NCBI GenBank assembly: GCA_039917615.1
Contig: JBDSJD010000017.1
Coordinates: 124,001 to 188,000 of the forward strand
DNA from: ZC4RG30 sp039917615
Lineage (GTDB): Bacteria; Pseudomonadota; Gammaproteobacteria; Steroidobacterales; Steroidobacteraceae
DNA length: 64,000 bases
Direction of reading: 5' to 3'
Shown one piece after another: positions 35,415-44,554 of this stretch. Under the pieces are notes generated by a model. It saw only the letters and a program-made list of their open reading frames with translations. It was not told the DNA's origin and made no database searches. The position numbers were made by a program, and so were the translations under genes. Numbering within the stretch: position 1 is the first letter of the stretch; every line of letters begins with the position of its first letter.

Positions 35415-36309
35415 GAGCGCACCGCTGGACGCGCGGCTTGTGCAGTGGCGTGCCCGCACGGAACTGCAACTGGCCCGACAGCTGGAACTGTCCGATCCCG
35501 GTACGGCTCGCTTGGCGGAAGCCATGCGCTACTGCACGTTGGGCGGTGGCAAGCGTCTGCGCCCGGTTCTGGTCTATGCCACAGGCGCGGCACTGGGCGC
35601 TGCGCCCGAACTGCTGGATGATGCGGCGGTTGCAGTGGAACTGATCCATGTATACAGCCTCGTGCATGACGATCTGCCAGCCATGGACGATGACGATCTG
35701 CGGCGTGGCCGCCCCACCTGTCACAAGGCCTATGACGAAGGCACCGCGGTGCTGGTTGGCGACGCGCTGCAGGCACTGGCCTTCGAAGTCATAGCCGGCC
35801 GCCACGCGGCGGCGCCATCTGCCGCAGCGCGCCTGCAACAGATCCAGGTACTCGCGCAGGGCATTGGTACCGCTGGCATGGCTGGCGGTCAGGCCATCGA
35901 CCTGGCGTCCGTGGGCAAGCCGCTGTCGGCCGCTGCGCTCGAAGCCATGCACCGGCGCAAGACCGGCGCACTGATCCAGGCGAGCGTGCTGTTGGGCGCA
36001 ATTGCCGCTGGCACATGCAGCGGCCGGCAATACGACGCACTCGCGGCATACGGCGCAGAACTCGGCCTCGCGTTCCAGATACAGGACGATGTCCTGGATG
36101 TCGAAGGCGAGACCGCCGCGCTGGGCAAGATCGCAGGAGCAGATGCCGCACGTGGCAAACCCACCTATCCCAGCCTCCACGGCCTTGCCGGCGCAGCGCA
36201 GCTTGCGCGCCTGCATCGCGACGCGGCAGTTGCTGCACTCGATGGCATGGGGTCGCATGTGTCCGACCTCATCAGCCTCGCTGATCTCGTGGTCGACCGC
36301 AGACATTGA
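35365..36309 (+). CDS. ispA: Farnesyl diphosphate synthase (polyprenyl synthase)
   Basis: Condenses IPP with DMAPP/GPP to FPP for ubiquinone and undecaprenyl carriers. 314 residues. First Asp-rich motif DDLPAMDDDDLRRGRPTCH and second DDVLDVEGE; GGGKRLRPVLVYATG. Start: the GTG at 35365 has AAGGAGG 6 bases upstream (35352-35358), the strongest Shine-Dalgarno noticed in this window. An ATG at 35386 has none. Confidence 0.96.
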   Translation: MNVCAPLMPTRNPALTESAPLDARLVQWRARTELQLARQLELSDPGTARLAEAMRYCTLGGGKRLRPVLVYATGAALGAAPELLDDAAVAVELIHVYSLVHDDLPAMDDDDLRRGRPTCHKAYDEGTAVLVGDALQALAFEVIAGRHAAAPSAAARLQQIQVLAQGIGTAGMAGGQAIDLASVGKPLSAAALEAMHRRKTGALIQASVLLGAIAAGTCSGRQYDALAAYGAELGLAFQIQDDVLDVEGETAALGKIAGADAARGKPTYPSLHGLAGAAQLARLHRDAAVAALDGMGSHVSDLISLADLVVDRRH

Positions 36310-36336
36310 ACCCGCGTTTCGCCTACCGGCGCCGTG

Positions 36337-36349
36337 TAAACTTGTGTCA
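36337..36349 (+). promoter_or_regulatory. Leaderless-type -10 element of dxs
   Basis: TAAACT (36337-36342), seven bases, then ATG at 36350. No Shine-Dalgarno sequence is present, in contrast to ispA just upstream. Confidence 0.35.
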
Positions 36350-38260
36350 ATGAGTGCTGAAGGCCTTCCCCTGCTCGACCGGATACGCGAACCCGCGGAC
36401 GTGCGGGCACTTGCGCCCGCCGAGCTCGGGCAGCTCGCGGCCGAATTGCGCCAGTTCCTGATTCGCACCGTGGCCACACGCGGTGGCCACTTTGCCGCCG
36501 GCCTCGGCACCGTGGAGCTGACCATCGCCCTGCACTACGTCTACAACACACCTTCGGACAGAATCGTCTGGGACGTGGGCCATCAGGCGTATCCGCACAA
36601 GGTGCTTACCGGTCGGCGCGACCGGCTCCAGTCAATCAAGCAGCAGGGTGGCCTGGCGCCTTTTCCGCACCGCGCGGAGAGTGAATACGACACCTTCGGC
36701 ACCGGCCACTCCAGCACTTCGGTCAGCGCCGCGCTGGGTATGGCTACGGCCGCTGCCCAACGGGGCGAAGACCGCCGTGCAGTGGCGGTCATTGGTGACG
36801 GCGCAATGAGCGGCGGCATGGCTTTCGAAGCACTCAATCATGCGGGCTGCCTGTCCACCGACCTGCTGGTGGTGCTCAACGACAACGAGATGTCGATCTC
36901 CGAGGGGGTAGGCGCCCTCTCCCATTACTTCGGGCGCGTGCTGGCCGGGCGTTTCTATTCGCAGTTGCGCAAGGGTGGCAAGAAAGTTCTGAGCCAGATG
37001 CCGACCATGCGCGAACTGGCCCGCCGCTCCGAGGAACACATGAAGGGCATGATTCTGCCCGGCACGATGTTCGAGGAAATGGGCTTCAATTACATTGGCC
37101 CCATCGACGGCCACGACCTGAAGGCGCTGGTTGCCGCATTGAGCAACATCCGCGAACTCAAAGGACCGCAGTTTCTGCATGTGGTCACCCGCAAAGGCAA
37201 GGGCTACGCGCCAGCTGAAGCGGATCCGATCACCTGGCACGGTCCGGGTCCTTTCGATCCCGTCACAGGCACTATCTTCAAGGAAAAAGCGGGTCCGCCC
37301 ACTTTCTCGCGCATCTTCGGCGAATGGCTTTGCGATATGGCAGAAGCCGACCCTCTGATCCTCGGGATAACCCCCGCCATGCGCGAAGGTTCGGGACTGG
37401 TGGAGTATTCGAAGCGCTTTCCGGGACGCTACTTCGATGTCGCGATTGCCGAACAGCACGCGATCACTTTTGCTGCCGGCCTGGCAACCGAAGGGTTCAA
37501 ACCCGTGGTCGCGATCTATTCAACCTTCCTGCAACGTGGCTATGACCAGCTGATTCATGACGTCGCGCTGCAGAATCTGCCGGTGGTTTTTGCACTGGAT
37601 CGCGCGGGGCTTGTTGGCGGCGATGGCGCCACGCATCAGGGCAGCTTCGACATCAGCTTCCTGCGCTGCATTCCAAACATGGTGGTGATGACGCCATCAG
37701 ACGAAAACGAATGCCGGCAGATGCTGTACACCGCAACCACCCTGCAACAGCCGTCGGCAGTGCGCTATCCGCGTGGCGCCGGCCCCGGTGTCAAGGTCAG
37801 CCAGGAAATGACGGCCCTGACCGTCGGTCGCGCAGTGACGCGCCGGGAGGGGCGCGTCGGGCTCTCGATCCTGTCGTTCGGACCGCTGTTGCCGGCGGCG
37901 CTGGCTGCCGCCGAAGACCATGACGCCACCGTGCTCGACATGCGCTTCGTCAAGCCTATGGATCGGGACGCAGTGCTGCGCGTTGCGCTGAGATCACGTG
38001 CCATTTGCACCCTGGAGGAAAACGTTGTGGCCGGTGGCGCGGGCTCGGCCGTGGGCGAATTGCTGGCAGAAGCGGGCATCGCACTGCCGCTGCTGCACAT
38101 CGGCATTCCAGACCGGTTCATCGAACACGGCTCGCGCGATGATTGCCTGGCCATGGCGGGACTAGACGCGGCCAGCATCCGTCAACGCATCAACCAGTGG
38201 TGGCGCAGCCTCGAAGATGCCGGTGCGCTAATTCAGGGCGGCGGACGCCAGAGCGCATAA
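36350..38260 (+). CDS. dxs: 1-deoxy-D-xylulose-5-phosphate synthase
   Basis: Thiamin-dependent first enzyme of the MEP isoprenoid pathway, so ispA downstream use is supplied from the same operon. 636 residues from MSAEGLPLLDRI. TPP motif GDGAMSGGMAFEALNHAG to LNDNEM; IDGHD; second domain AEQHAITFAAGLA and DRAGLVGGDGATHQG. The frame is open 116 codons further upstream inside ispA, but that part is not Dxs-like. Confidence 0.98.
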   Translation: MSAEGLPLLDRIREPADVRALAPAELGQLAAELRQFLIRTVATRGGHFAAGLGTVELTIALHYVYNTPSDRIVWDVGHQAYPHKVLTGRRDRLQSIKQQGGLAPFPHRAESEYDTFGTGHSSTSVSAALGMATAAAQRGEDRRAVAVIGDGAMSGGMAFEALNHAGCLSTDLLVVLNDNEMSISEGVGALSHYFGRVLAGRFYSQLRKGGKKVLSQMPTMRELARRSEEHMKGMILPGTMFEEMGFNYIGPIDGHDLKALVAALSNIRELKGPQFLHVVTRKGKGYAPAEADPITWHGPGPFDPVTGTIFKEKAGPPTFSRIFGEWLCDMAEADPLILGITPAMREGSGLVEYSKRFPGRYFDVAIAEQHAITFAAGLATEGFKPVVAIYSTFLQRGYDQLIHDVALQNLPVVFALDRAGLVGGDGATHQGSFDISFLRCIPNMVVMTPSDENECRQMLYTATTLQQPSAVRYPRGAGPGVKVSQEMTALTVGRAVTRREGRVGLSILSFGPLLPAALAAAEDHDATVLDMRFVKPMDRDAVLRVALRSRAICTLEENVVAGGAGSAVGELLAEAGIALPLLHIGIPDRFIEHGSRDDCLAMAGLDAASIRQRINQWWRSLEDAGALIQGGGRQSA

Positions 38261-38267
38261 GCGCAGG

Positions 38268-38303
38268 GATCGCCGGCAGTTCGCCTATTGGCCGGCGGCG
38301 ATC
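38268..38303. other. Stem-loop between convergent dxs and kinase genes
   Basis: GATCGCCG (38268-38275) and CGGCGATC (38296-38303) pair perfectly over 8 bp with a 20-base loop. The right arm lies inside the last codons of the kinase gene. There is no T-tract. A bidirectional transcription end is possible but unproven. Confidence 0.35.
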
Positions 38304-39601
38304 GCGTATTCGGACTTCTGCAGCCGTTCGATCAGCGAGCGCAGGAATACGCGGTTGAACCGGAGCTGGCAGGCAGCAGACGCCTGCTCCAGCAGGGTAG
38401 CTCCCACCTTCAGCAGCGTGACGTTGCTGCCCGTGCATACTGATGCGGAACGGCGCGCGCCGGGCACGTAGCTTGATTCGCCGAAGCAGTCGCCGGTACC
38501 CAGCGCACCGACGGTGCGGCCGTTGCGCCGTACCAAGCAGCTGCCCGCAACTACCACGTAGAACCGGTCGTCCATGTCGCCTTCACGAACCACTTCCTCG
38601 TTTGCCGCGTAGGTCTGCCAGCTGCTGGCCCTGAGCACTTCGGCGATCTCCGCCTGCGAGAATTCATGAAAGAAACTGAGCTGGCGCAGCAGCGCCATCT
38701 GCTCGGTCTGTTCCATCTGGTCGGTGCGCGCACGCAACTTCTGATGGACACGGGTCAGGGCTGCCGCGAAGTCAAGGCCGCTGCGATAGCGCTTTTCCGG
38801 GTCCTTGTGGAGGGCCATCGCCGCCACGTTCTCAAGCTCTTCGGTGACTTCACTGCGCAGCGAATGAATCGGCGCCGGGGTTGCATACACGATCTGGTGC
38901 ATCAATTTGGCCAGATTGCCGGCGCGAAATGGTCGCGTGCCGGTCAGCAGTTCATACATGACCGCACCCAATGAATACAGGTCCGAGCGATTGGTGAGCT
39001 CGTGCCCTTGTACCTGCTCCGGCGACATGTAGCTGGGACTGCCGGCGATGCCTTCGATGCGCGACATGCCCGAGCCATCGATCAGCGCGATACCGAAGTC
39101 GATGATGCGCACGTCGCCTTCCTGCGTGTAGAGGATATTGGATGGCTTGATGTCGCGATGGATCACGCCGCGCGAATGCGCGTAGTTCAATGCCTTGGCG
39201 CACTTGAAGATGATCTCGACGATCACATCTATGCGCAGCAGGTCGTCGGGGCGGCAGAAGGCGGCCAGCGTGCGTGCACCATGCACGTACTCGGTCACCA
39301 CATAACAATGACCGTCTTCTTCACCGGCATCGTAGATCGGCATGAGCTGCGGGTGCTGCAGCATGCCCACCATATGCGCCTCGGACAGGAACATCTTGCG
39401 CGCAACCCGTGCCTTGTCCTCGTCTTCACCGTCATCGCCGTTATAGACCTTGATGGCCACGTCCCGGCCGTAATACGGATCATGCGAAAGATAGACGGTG
39501 CCGGTGCTGCCCTGTCCCACTTCACGCACGATCACGTACTTGCCGATCCGCTCCGGAGCAGCATCGGTCGCAGCTGGAATTCTTGCCGGGAGATTGGCCA
39601 T
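38285..39601 (-). CDS. Ser/Thr protein kinase with C-terminal cyclic-nucleotide-binding-like domain
   Basis: 438 residues from the ATG at 39601; a GTG two codons earlier is possible. Kinase domain 20-290: G-loop GQGSTGTVYL, Lys51 in AIKVY, HRDIKPSN at 148-155, DFG at 168-170, SPE for APE. A linker leads to a CRP-like domain (about 310-430) with EEVVREGDMDDRFYVVVAG and FGESSYVPGARRSAS, the region that would be the phosphate-binding cassette. No membrane segment. Such a layout suggests a kinase gated by cAMP or c-di-GMP, but the ligand is not shown. It lies 73 bp after thiL. Confidence 0.9.
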   Translation of the reverse strand: MANLPARIPAATDAAPERIGKYVIVREVGQGSTGTVYLSHDPYYGRDVAIKVYNGDDGEDEDKARVARKMFLSEAHMVGMLQHPQLMPIYDAGEEDGHCYVVTEYVHGARTLAAFCRPDDLLRIDVIVEIIFKCAKALNYAHSRGVIHRDIKPSNILYTQEGDVRIIDFGIALIDGSGMSRIEGIAGSPSYMSPEQVQGHELTNRSDLYSLGAVMYELLTGTRPFRAGNLAKLMHQIVYATPAPIHSLRSEVTEELENVAAMALHKDPEKRYRSGLDFAAALTRVHQKLRARTDQMEQTEQMALLRQLSFFHEFSQAEIAEVLRASSWQTYAANEEVVREGDMDDRFYVVVAGSCLVRRNGRTVGALGTGDCFGESSYVPGARRSASVCTGSNVTLLKVGATLLEQASAACQLRFNRVFLRSLIERLQKSEYAIAAGQ

Positions 39602-39674
39602 GGACACTCGCTTGAAGCAGTATCCGGGAGCTTAGGTTTTCTGCGGTGCGGAAGGCTGTGATGCGCCTTCAGGA

Positions 39675-40667
39675 TTACCGTGGCGGGTTGAAATGATCGT
39701 AACCGCGCAGGTCAAGACCGATTGGCACACCGTTTTTGCAAACACGCACGCCGGCGGATTCTTCCAGCACTCCAATGCAAGTCACCGGGCATTTGACATT
39801 AATCAGACGCGCCGGGATTTCATCGGCCCGGGATGCGGCGACTGTAAAACAAAGTTCGTAGTCATCACCGCCTGCGAGGGCCGCTCGCAGGGCCGAACTG
39901 CCCAGCTGGGCCTGCAGCGCGGCGGATACCGGCAGCCGCTCCACTTCTATGCGCGCACCGCAACCACTCGCCTGTGCGAGTTTGCCGGCGTCAGCCGCCA
40001 ATCCGTCGGAGACATCGATGCAGGCACTCGCGAGGCCACGCAGCGCCTGCCCCAGTGCCAGCCTCGGCGTGGGATACAGGAAACGCCGGCGCAAGTACTG
40101 CTGTTGCGCGGCGACCACCTGCGAGGCCTGCGGAATTCCCATCTCCATTTCCAGACCTGCGGCGGCATCGCCGGGCGTGCCGCTGACAAACAACAGGTCA
40201 CCGGATTTTGCGGTACTGCGACGCAACGCAGTGCCAGGTTCCACCAGACCCAGAACCTGCACGGAAACTGACAGCGGCCCCGCCGTGGTGTCGCCGCCCA
40301 CCAGAGCGATTCGATGCTCCTGCGCCAGGCTCAATAATCCGCGAGCCAGACCTTCAAGGAAGTCCGCACGGACATCCGGCATTGTCAGTGACAACAGGAA
40401 CCACGCGGGTTCGGCGCCCATAGCCGCAAGGTCACTGAGGTTTACAGCCAGCGCGCGATGGCCCAGGGATTCGGGTGAAGTACCCGTCGGGAAATGACGG
40501 CCCTCGACCAGCGTATCCACGGCGGCAACCAGTTGCATTCCGGGCGGCACCTGCAGCAGCGCCGCATCGTCACCGATGCCGAGCGCGACATCGCCGCGCT
40601 CGCGCCGCAGGGCTTCTGCTGGTGCGCGAAAATAGCGTTCTATGAGCTCGAATTCGCCGGGCGGCAT
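39675..40667 (-). CDS. thiL: Thiamine-monophosphate kinase
   Basis: Phosphorylates TMP to TPP. 330 residues of the PurM/ThiL fold: GIGDDAALLQVP, DTLVEGRHFPTGTSPESLGHRALAVNLSDLAAMGA region, GGDTTAGPL and GGDDYELCF. Downstream of nusB in the standard ribH-nusB-thiL order; pgpA, the usual next gene, is replaced by the kinase gene. Confidence 0.98.
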   Translation of the reverse strand: MPPGEFELIERYFRAPAEALRRERGDVALGIGDDAALLQVPPGMQLVAAVDTLVEGRHFPTGTSPESLGHRALAVNLSDLAAMGAEPAWFLLSLTMPDVRADFLEGLARGLLSLAQEHRIALVGGDTTAGPLSVSVQVLGLVEPGTALRRSTAKSGDLLFVSGTPGDAAAGLEMEMGIPQASQVVAAQQQYLRRRFLYPTPRLALGQALRGLASACIDVSDGLAADAGKLAQASGCGARIEVERLPVSAALQAQLGSSALRAALAGGDDYELCFTVAASRADEIPARLINVKCPVTCIGVLEESAGVRVCKNGVPIGLDLRGYDHFNPPR

Positions 40668-40700
40668 GGTGCGGGACGCTGATACGCCGGCGGCTTGGGG

Positions 40701-41144
40701 TCAGCGCTCGTTGGGTCGCAGCTCGCGCGCGGCCCTGTCCATCACGGCGTTGACGAAACTGTGTCCATCGGTCGCACCGAAGCGCCGCGCCAACGCCACC
40801 GCTTCGCTGATCACCACGCGATACGGCACCTCCGGATGTGATCGCAGCTCCTCAAGGCCTATGTACAGGGCCGCATGTTCGACTGGATCGAGATCGGCCG
40901 CCGGGCGATCGCACCAGGCCGTGAGCTGCGTGTCGAGCTCCTCACTGTGCTCGCAGATCTGCTGCACCAGCGCCTGGAAGTGCGCGCGGTCGGCGCGTGG
41001 GGACTCCGTCGCCAGTTCGAACTCGCTCATCAGGTCCTGCCACGGGCAGCGATTCAGCTGCCATCTGTACAGGCCCTGCAACGCTAGCTTGCGCGCCAGC
41101 ACCCGCGCGGAGTTGCCACGTGTCGGGCGCGCAGGCTTGTTCAT
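40701..41144 (-). CDS. nusB: Transcription antitermination factor NusB
   Basis: 147 residues, all-helical. Binds boxA RNA with S10 in rRNA antitermination. Signatures ARKLALQGLYRWQLN and AVALARRFGATDGHSFVNAVMD. It starts inside an ATGA-type overlap with ribH. Confidence 0.97.
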   Translation of the reverse strand: MNKPARPTRGNSARVLARKLALQGLYRWQLNRCPWQDLMSEFELATESPRADRAHFQALVQQICEHSEELDTQLTAWCDRPAADLDPVEHAALYIGLEELRSHPEVPYRVVISEAVALARRFGATDGHSFVNAVMDRAARELRPNER

Positions 41145-41653
41145 ATTGCGGCGATATGGCGCAGCACCAGCGCCATTTCCAGCGCCGCGTCCATGGCTTC
41201 ACCACCCTTGTCCATGCGATCAGTGCTGGCACGCTCCAGCGCCTGCTCCAGATTCTCGGTGGTCAGCACTCCGAAGATCACCGGCAAGCCGGTGTCGCGC
41301 GCTGCATCGGCGATGCCGCGCGCCGCCTCCCCGGCAACGAAATCGAAATGGGCGGTTTCGCCGCGGATCACGCATCCCAACGCCACGATTGCGTCGTAGC
41401 GGCCGGTTGCCGCGAGCTTGCGCGCGAGCAGCGGCAATTCGAAGGCGCCCGGAGCGCGCACCAGCACCAACTCCGCGGGATCCCCGCCCTGTCGCGCCCA
41501 GGCTGCTGCAGCGCCTTCGACCATGCGATTGACGATGTCTGAATTGAACCGCGCAGCCACCACCGCCACGCGGCGCCCTTGCGCAGCGCTGCCAACGCCA
41601 CCGTCGCGCATCACCAGCTGCGATGTGCCATCAATGATTTTGTAGTTCGGCAT
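41141..41653 (-). CDS. ribH: 6,7-dimethyl-8-ribityllumazine synthase
   Basis: Joins the ribityl-pyrimidine and dihydroxybutanone phosphate to lumazine. 170 residues. Motifs ARFNSDIVNRM, VRAPGAFELPL, ALGCVIRGETAHFD and PVIFGVLTTENLEQAL. The N-terminus is slightly longer than in E. coli. Confidence 0.98.
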   Translation of the reverse strand: MPNYKIIDGTSQLVMRDGGVGSAAQGRRVAVVAARFNSDIVNRMVEGAAAAWARQGGDPAELVLVRAPGAFELPLLARKLAATGRYDAIVALGCVIRGETAHFDFVAGEAARGIADAARDTGLPVIFGVLTTENLEQALERASTDRMDKGGEAMDAALEMALVLRHIAAI

Positions 41654-41669
41654 GGCGGGTCAGGGAGTA

Positions 41670-42815
41670 TTAGTCGCTCACGTATTCAGCGACTTCCAGA
41701 TCGAAAGCCGAAATGCCCTGCAACTGCTTTGGCGCAGACAGCACCCGCATGCGACGCACGCCCAGATCCTTCAGAATCTGCGCGCCGATGCCGTAGGTGC
41801 GCAGCACCGCCTGCGCCTGGTCACCGGCCGGTGCCGGTTCGCGTGGCTGCAGACCCTGCACGGCATCAGCCAGCGAGCGCGGCGATTCATGATCTCGCAA
41901 CACGATCAACACCCCACTGGGTTCCGCGGCAATACGCTGGAGCGCATCACGCAATGTCCAGGCACGTGCCTCGGTACGCACGCCCAGCAGGTCGCGCAGC
42001 GTGTCGGCAACATGCACCCGTACCAGTGGCAGCTGCGCGGACGCAAGGTTGCCTCTGACCAGCGCGAGATGCAGATCCCGGTGCACGTGATCTTCGTAGC
42101 AGTGCAGCTGGAACTCGCCGAATTCCGTCTGTACCGTGCGCTGTGCGATCCGCTCGACTGTTCGTTCAGTACGCAGGCGATAGCGGATGAGATCGCGGAT
42201 GGTACCGATCCGCAGCCCGTGAAGATGGGCGAATGCTTCCAGCTGCGGGCGGCGTGCCATGGTGCCATCGTCGTTCATGATCTCGACGATCACCGCGGCG
42301 GGTTCGCACCCCGCAAGGCGTGCCAGATCGCACCCCGCTTCGGTGTGGCCGGCACGGGTCAGCACGCCACCTGGCTGGGACATGACCGGAAAGATGTGCC
42401 CGGGTTGCCGCAGGTGATCGGGCCGCGCGTCTTTCGCAACGGCCGTGCGCACGGTATGCGCCCGGTCGTAGGCCGAAATGCCGGTGGTGATGCCTTCTGC
42501 GGCCTCGATCGACAGTGTGAAGTTGGTGCGGCGTTCCCGATCCGTCTCGCTCACCATCAATGGCAGGCGCAATTGCGTGCAGCGTTCGCGCGTCAGCGTA
42601 AGACAGATCAGCCCGCGCCCAAAGCGCGCCATGAAATTGATGTCTTCAGGACGCACGCGCTCGGCAACCATGAGCAGGTCACCCTCATTCTCGCGGTCCT
42701 CGTCGTCGACCACCACGACCATCTTGCCGGCCGCAAGGTCAGCCAGAATGTCCTCAATGCGGTGGAACGGGCTGGTCTGTTCGACAAGTCGGGGGCCGGT
42801 GTTCATGCGGTGCAT
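41670..42815 (-). CDS. ribB: 3,4-dihydroxy-2-butanone-4-phosphate synthase with degenerate GTP cyclohydrolase II domain
   Basis: 381 residues. Residues 1-205 are an intact RibB: DDEDRENEGDLL, FMARFGRGLICL, RAGHTEAGCDL. The rest follows the RibA fold, but the three zinc cysteines (normally ECLTGD...RCDCG) are absent; the matching stretch VADTLRDLLGVRTEARAW has none. Only the RibB reaction is expected, so a separate RibA should exist elsewhere. Start taken at the ATG 42815 with GGCGGG 8 bases upstream; ATGs at 42836 and 42806 are alternatives. Confidence 0.94.
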   Translation of the reverse strand: MHRMNTGPRLVEQTSPFHRIEDILADLAAGKMVVVVDDEDRENEGDLLMVAERVRPEDINFMARFGRGLICLTLTRERCTQLRLPLMVSETDRERRTNFTLSIEAAEGITTGISAYDRAHTVRTAVAKDARPDHLRQPGHIFPVMSQPGGVLTRAGHTEAGCDLARLAGCEPAAVIVEIMNDDGTMARRPQLEAFAHLHGLRIGTIRDLIRYRLRTERTVERIAQRTVQTEFGEFQLHCYEDHVHRDLHLALVRGNLASAQLPLVRVHVADTLRDLLGVRTEARAWTLRDALQRIAAEPSGVLIVLRDHESPRSLADAVQGLQPREPAPAGDQAQAVLRTYGIGAQILKDLGVRRMRVLSAPKQLQGISAFDLEVAEYVSD

Positions 42816-42839
42816 TGTATCAGCCCGCCAGCGCATGGC

Positions 42840-43448
42840 TCAGGCCCGCAGCGCCAGCAGGCGGTCGAGATAACGGGCGAGCTGGTCGACCTCGAGGTTC
42901 AGGCGCTGACCGACTGCCAGGTGCCGGAAGTTCGTGACCTCCACGGTGTGGGGAATGAGATTGACGCCAAACCGGCAGCCGTCGACCTCGTTGATGGTGA
43001 GACTCACACCATCCAATGCCACCGAGCCTTTCGTGGCGATATACCTGGCGAGCGGCGCCGCAACTTCAAACTGCACGCGCAGTGAACGTGCATCTGCTTG
43101 CAGACTGGTGACCTCTGCGACTCCATCGATGTGGCCGGACACCAGGTGCCCTCCGAGTGGATCGCCAGCCCGCAAGGCTGGCTCCAGATTCACCAGCGAA
43201 CCCGGCTGACACGCGCCCAACGTGGTTAGCGCAAGCGTCTCGCGTGAAACATCCGCAGTGAAGCAACGGCCGTCGAAAGTAACCACCGTGAGGCATGCGC
43301 CGTTGACCGCGATGCTTTCACCCACTGAGAGCCGCGCCGGACCGACAAGGTCAACAAGATTGCCCGCGTCTATCGTCAGACACAGATCACCACCGTGATC
43401 GACACGCTGTGCCACCGTGCAACGCGCCTGGATGATTCCGGTAAACAT
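42840..43448 (-). CDS. ribE: Riboflavin synthase alpha subunit
   Basis: Dismutates two lumazines to riboflavin. 202 residues of two tandem lumazine-binding barrels, each with its own repeat: MFTGIIQARC and GGHLVSGHIDGVAEV. Other motifs NGACLTV and DGVSLTINEV. Starts 2 bp after the ribD stop. Confidence 0.98.
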   Translation of the reverse strand: MFTGIIQARCTVAQRVDHGGDLCLTIDAGNLVDLVGPARLSVGESIAVNGACLTVVTFDGRCFTADVSRETLALTTLGACQPGSLVNLEPALRAGDPLGGHLVSGHIDGVAEVTSLQADARSLRVQFEVAAPLARYIATKGSVALDGVSLTINEVDGCRFGVNLIPHTVEVTNFRHLAVGQRLNLEVDQLARYLDRLLALRA

Positions 43449-43450
43449 GT

Positions 43451-44554
43451 TCAGGCCACCATTGCCGTCAGGCGCAGATCATCCCCGACACTGCGACATT
43501 CCACGAATCGCAGCACTGCCCGGTCGTCGAGACTGGCCAGAGCGGGCAGCTGCAGCAGTGGCCTGCCGTCGCCACCAAGCAGACAGGGTGCGAGGTAAAC
43601 AACCAGCTCATCGAAACGCCGCTCCCGCACAAACGCGCCCGCCAGCACCGCGCCCGCCTCCACCCAGATCTCGTTCGCACCACGCTGGGCCAGCAGACGC
43701 AGCACGGCCGCAAGATCGGGGCGATCAGCAACCGCCGGGACGATGACTACCTCGGCTCCCTGTCGCTCCAGCGAGCGCCTGCGATCGGCATGATCAACTG
43801 TGCCGAGTATCAGCACTCTTCCCTCACGTTGCAGCACACGCGAATCAGAAGGCGTGCGCAACTGCGAATCGAGCACTACCCGCAGCGGCTGCCGGTCGCT
43901 CTCCTCGATACGCACGTTCAGTGCGGGATCGTCCGCGAGAATGGTACCGACGCCGGTCAGCACCACCGAGCTTGTGGCGCGACCACGCTGGGCGTCGGCG
44001 CGCGCCGCCCGTGAAGTGATCCAGCGGCTCTCGCCCGAAGCCAGCGCAGTGCGCCCATCCAGACTCGCGGCGACTTTCACCCGTACATACGGCAAACCAT
44101 GCCGATTGCGTTTGAGGTATCCCGGATTCAGCGCTTCAGACTCGGCTCGCATGAGACCCGCATCGACCCGCACGCCGGCCGCGCGCAATCGTCCGGCGCC
44201 CTGTCCCGCCACGCGTGGATCCGGGTCATCCAGCGCATACACCACGCGCGCCACCCCGGCCTCGATCAGCGCCAGGCTGCAGGGCGGCGTGCGGCCATGA
44301 TGGTCGCAGGGTTCCAGCGTCACGTATGCGGTTGCGCCGCGCGCGGCGGAACCCGCCACACCGAGCGCATGCGCTTCGGCATGGGGTCCGCCAGCCCGCT
44401 GATGCCAGCCCTCGCCCACCACCTCTGCGCCGTGCATGAGCACGCAACCCACGCGGGGATTCGGATCGGTACTGTATTGGCCGCGGCGCGCGAGCTCGAA
44501 GGCGCGCGCCATCGCCTGCTGGTCCATGTCAGTCCACGCGACAGCTTCCATCAT
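43451..44554 (-). CDS. ribD: Bifunctional pyrimidine deaminase / reductase RibD
   Basis: Second and third steps of riboflavin synthesis. 367 residues. N-terminal deaminase zinc site HAEAHAL and LEPCDHHGRTPPC; C-terminal reductase with VKVAASLDGRTALASGESRWITS and EAGAVLAGAF. Overlaps the nrdR stop by ATGA. No FMN riboswitch is seen ahead of it or of ribBA. Confidence 0.98.
   Translation of the reverse strand: MMEAVAWTDMDQQAMARAFELARRGQYSTDPNPRVGCVLMHGAEVVGEGWHQRAGGPHAEAHALGVAGSAARGATAYVTLEPCDHHGRTPPCSLALIEAGVARVVYALDDPDPRVAGQGAGRLRAAGVRVDAGLMRAESEALNPGYLKRNRHGLPYVRVKVAASLDGRTALASGESRWITSRAARADAQRGRATSSVVLTGVGTILADDPALNVRIEESDRQPLRVVLDSQLRTPSDSRVLQREGRVLILGTVDHADRRRSLERQGAEVVIVPAVADRPDLAAVLRLLAQRGANEIWVEAGAVLAGAFVRERRFDELVVYLAPCLLGGDGRPLLQLPALASLDDRAVLRFVECRSVGDDLRLTAMVA

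Noticed and set aside
42840..44554. FMN riboswitch ahead of the riboflavin genes
   Set aside because: nrdR and ribD overlap and the gaps before ribE and ribB are 2 to 24 bp, so there is no room for the conserved RFN element.
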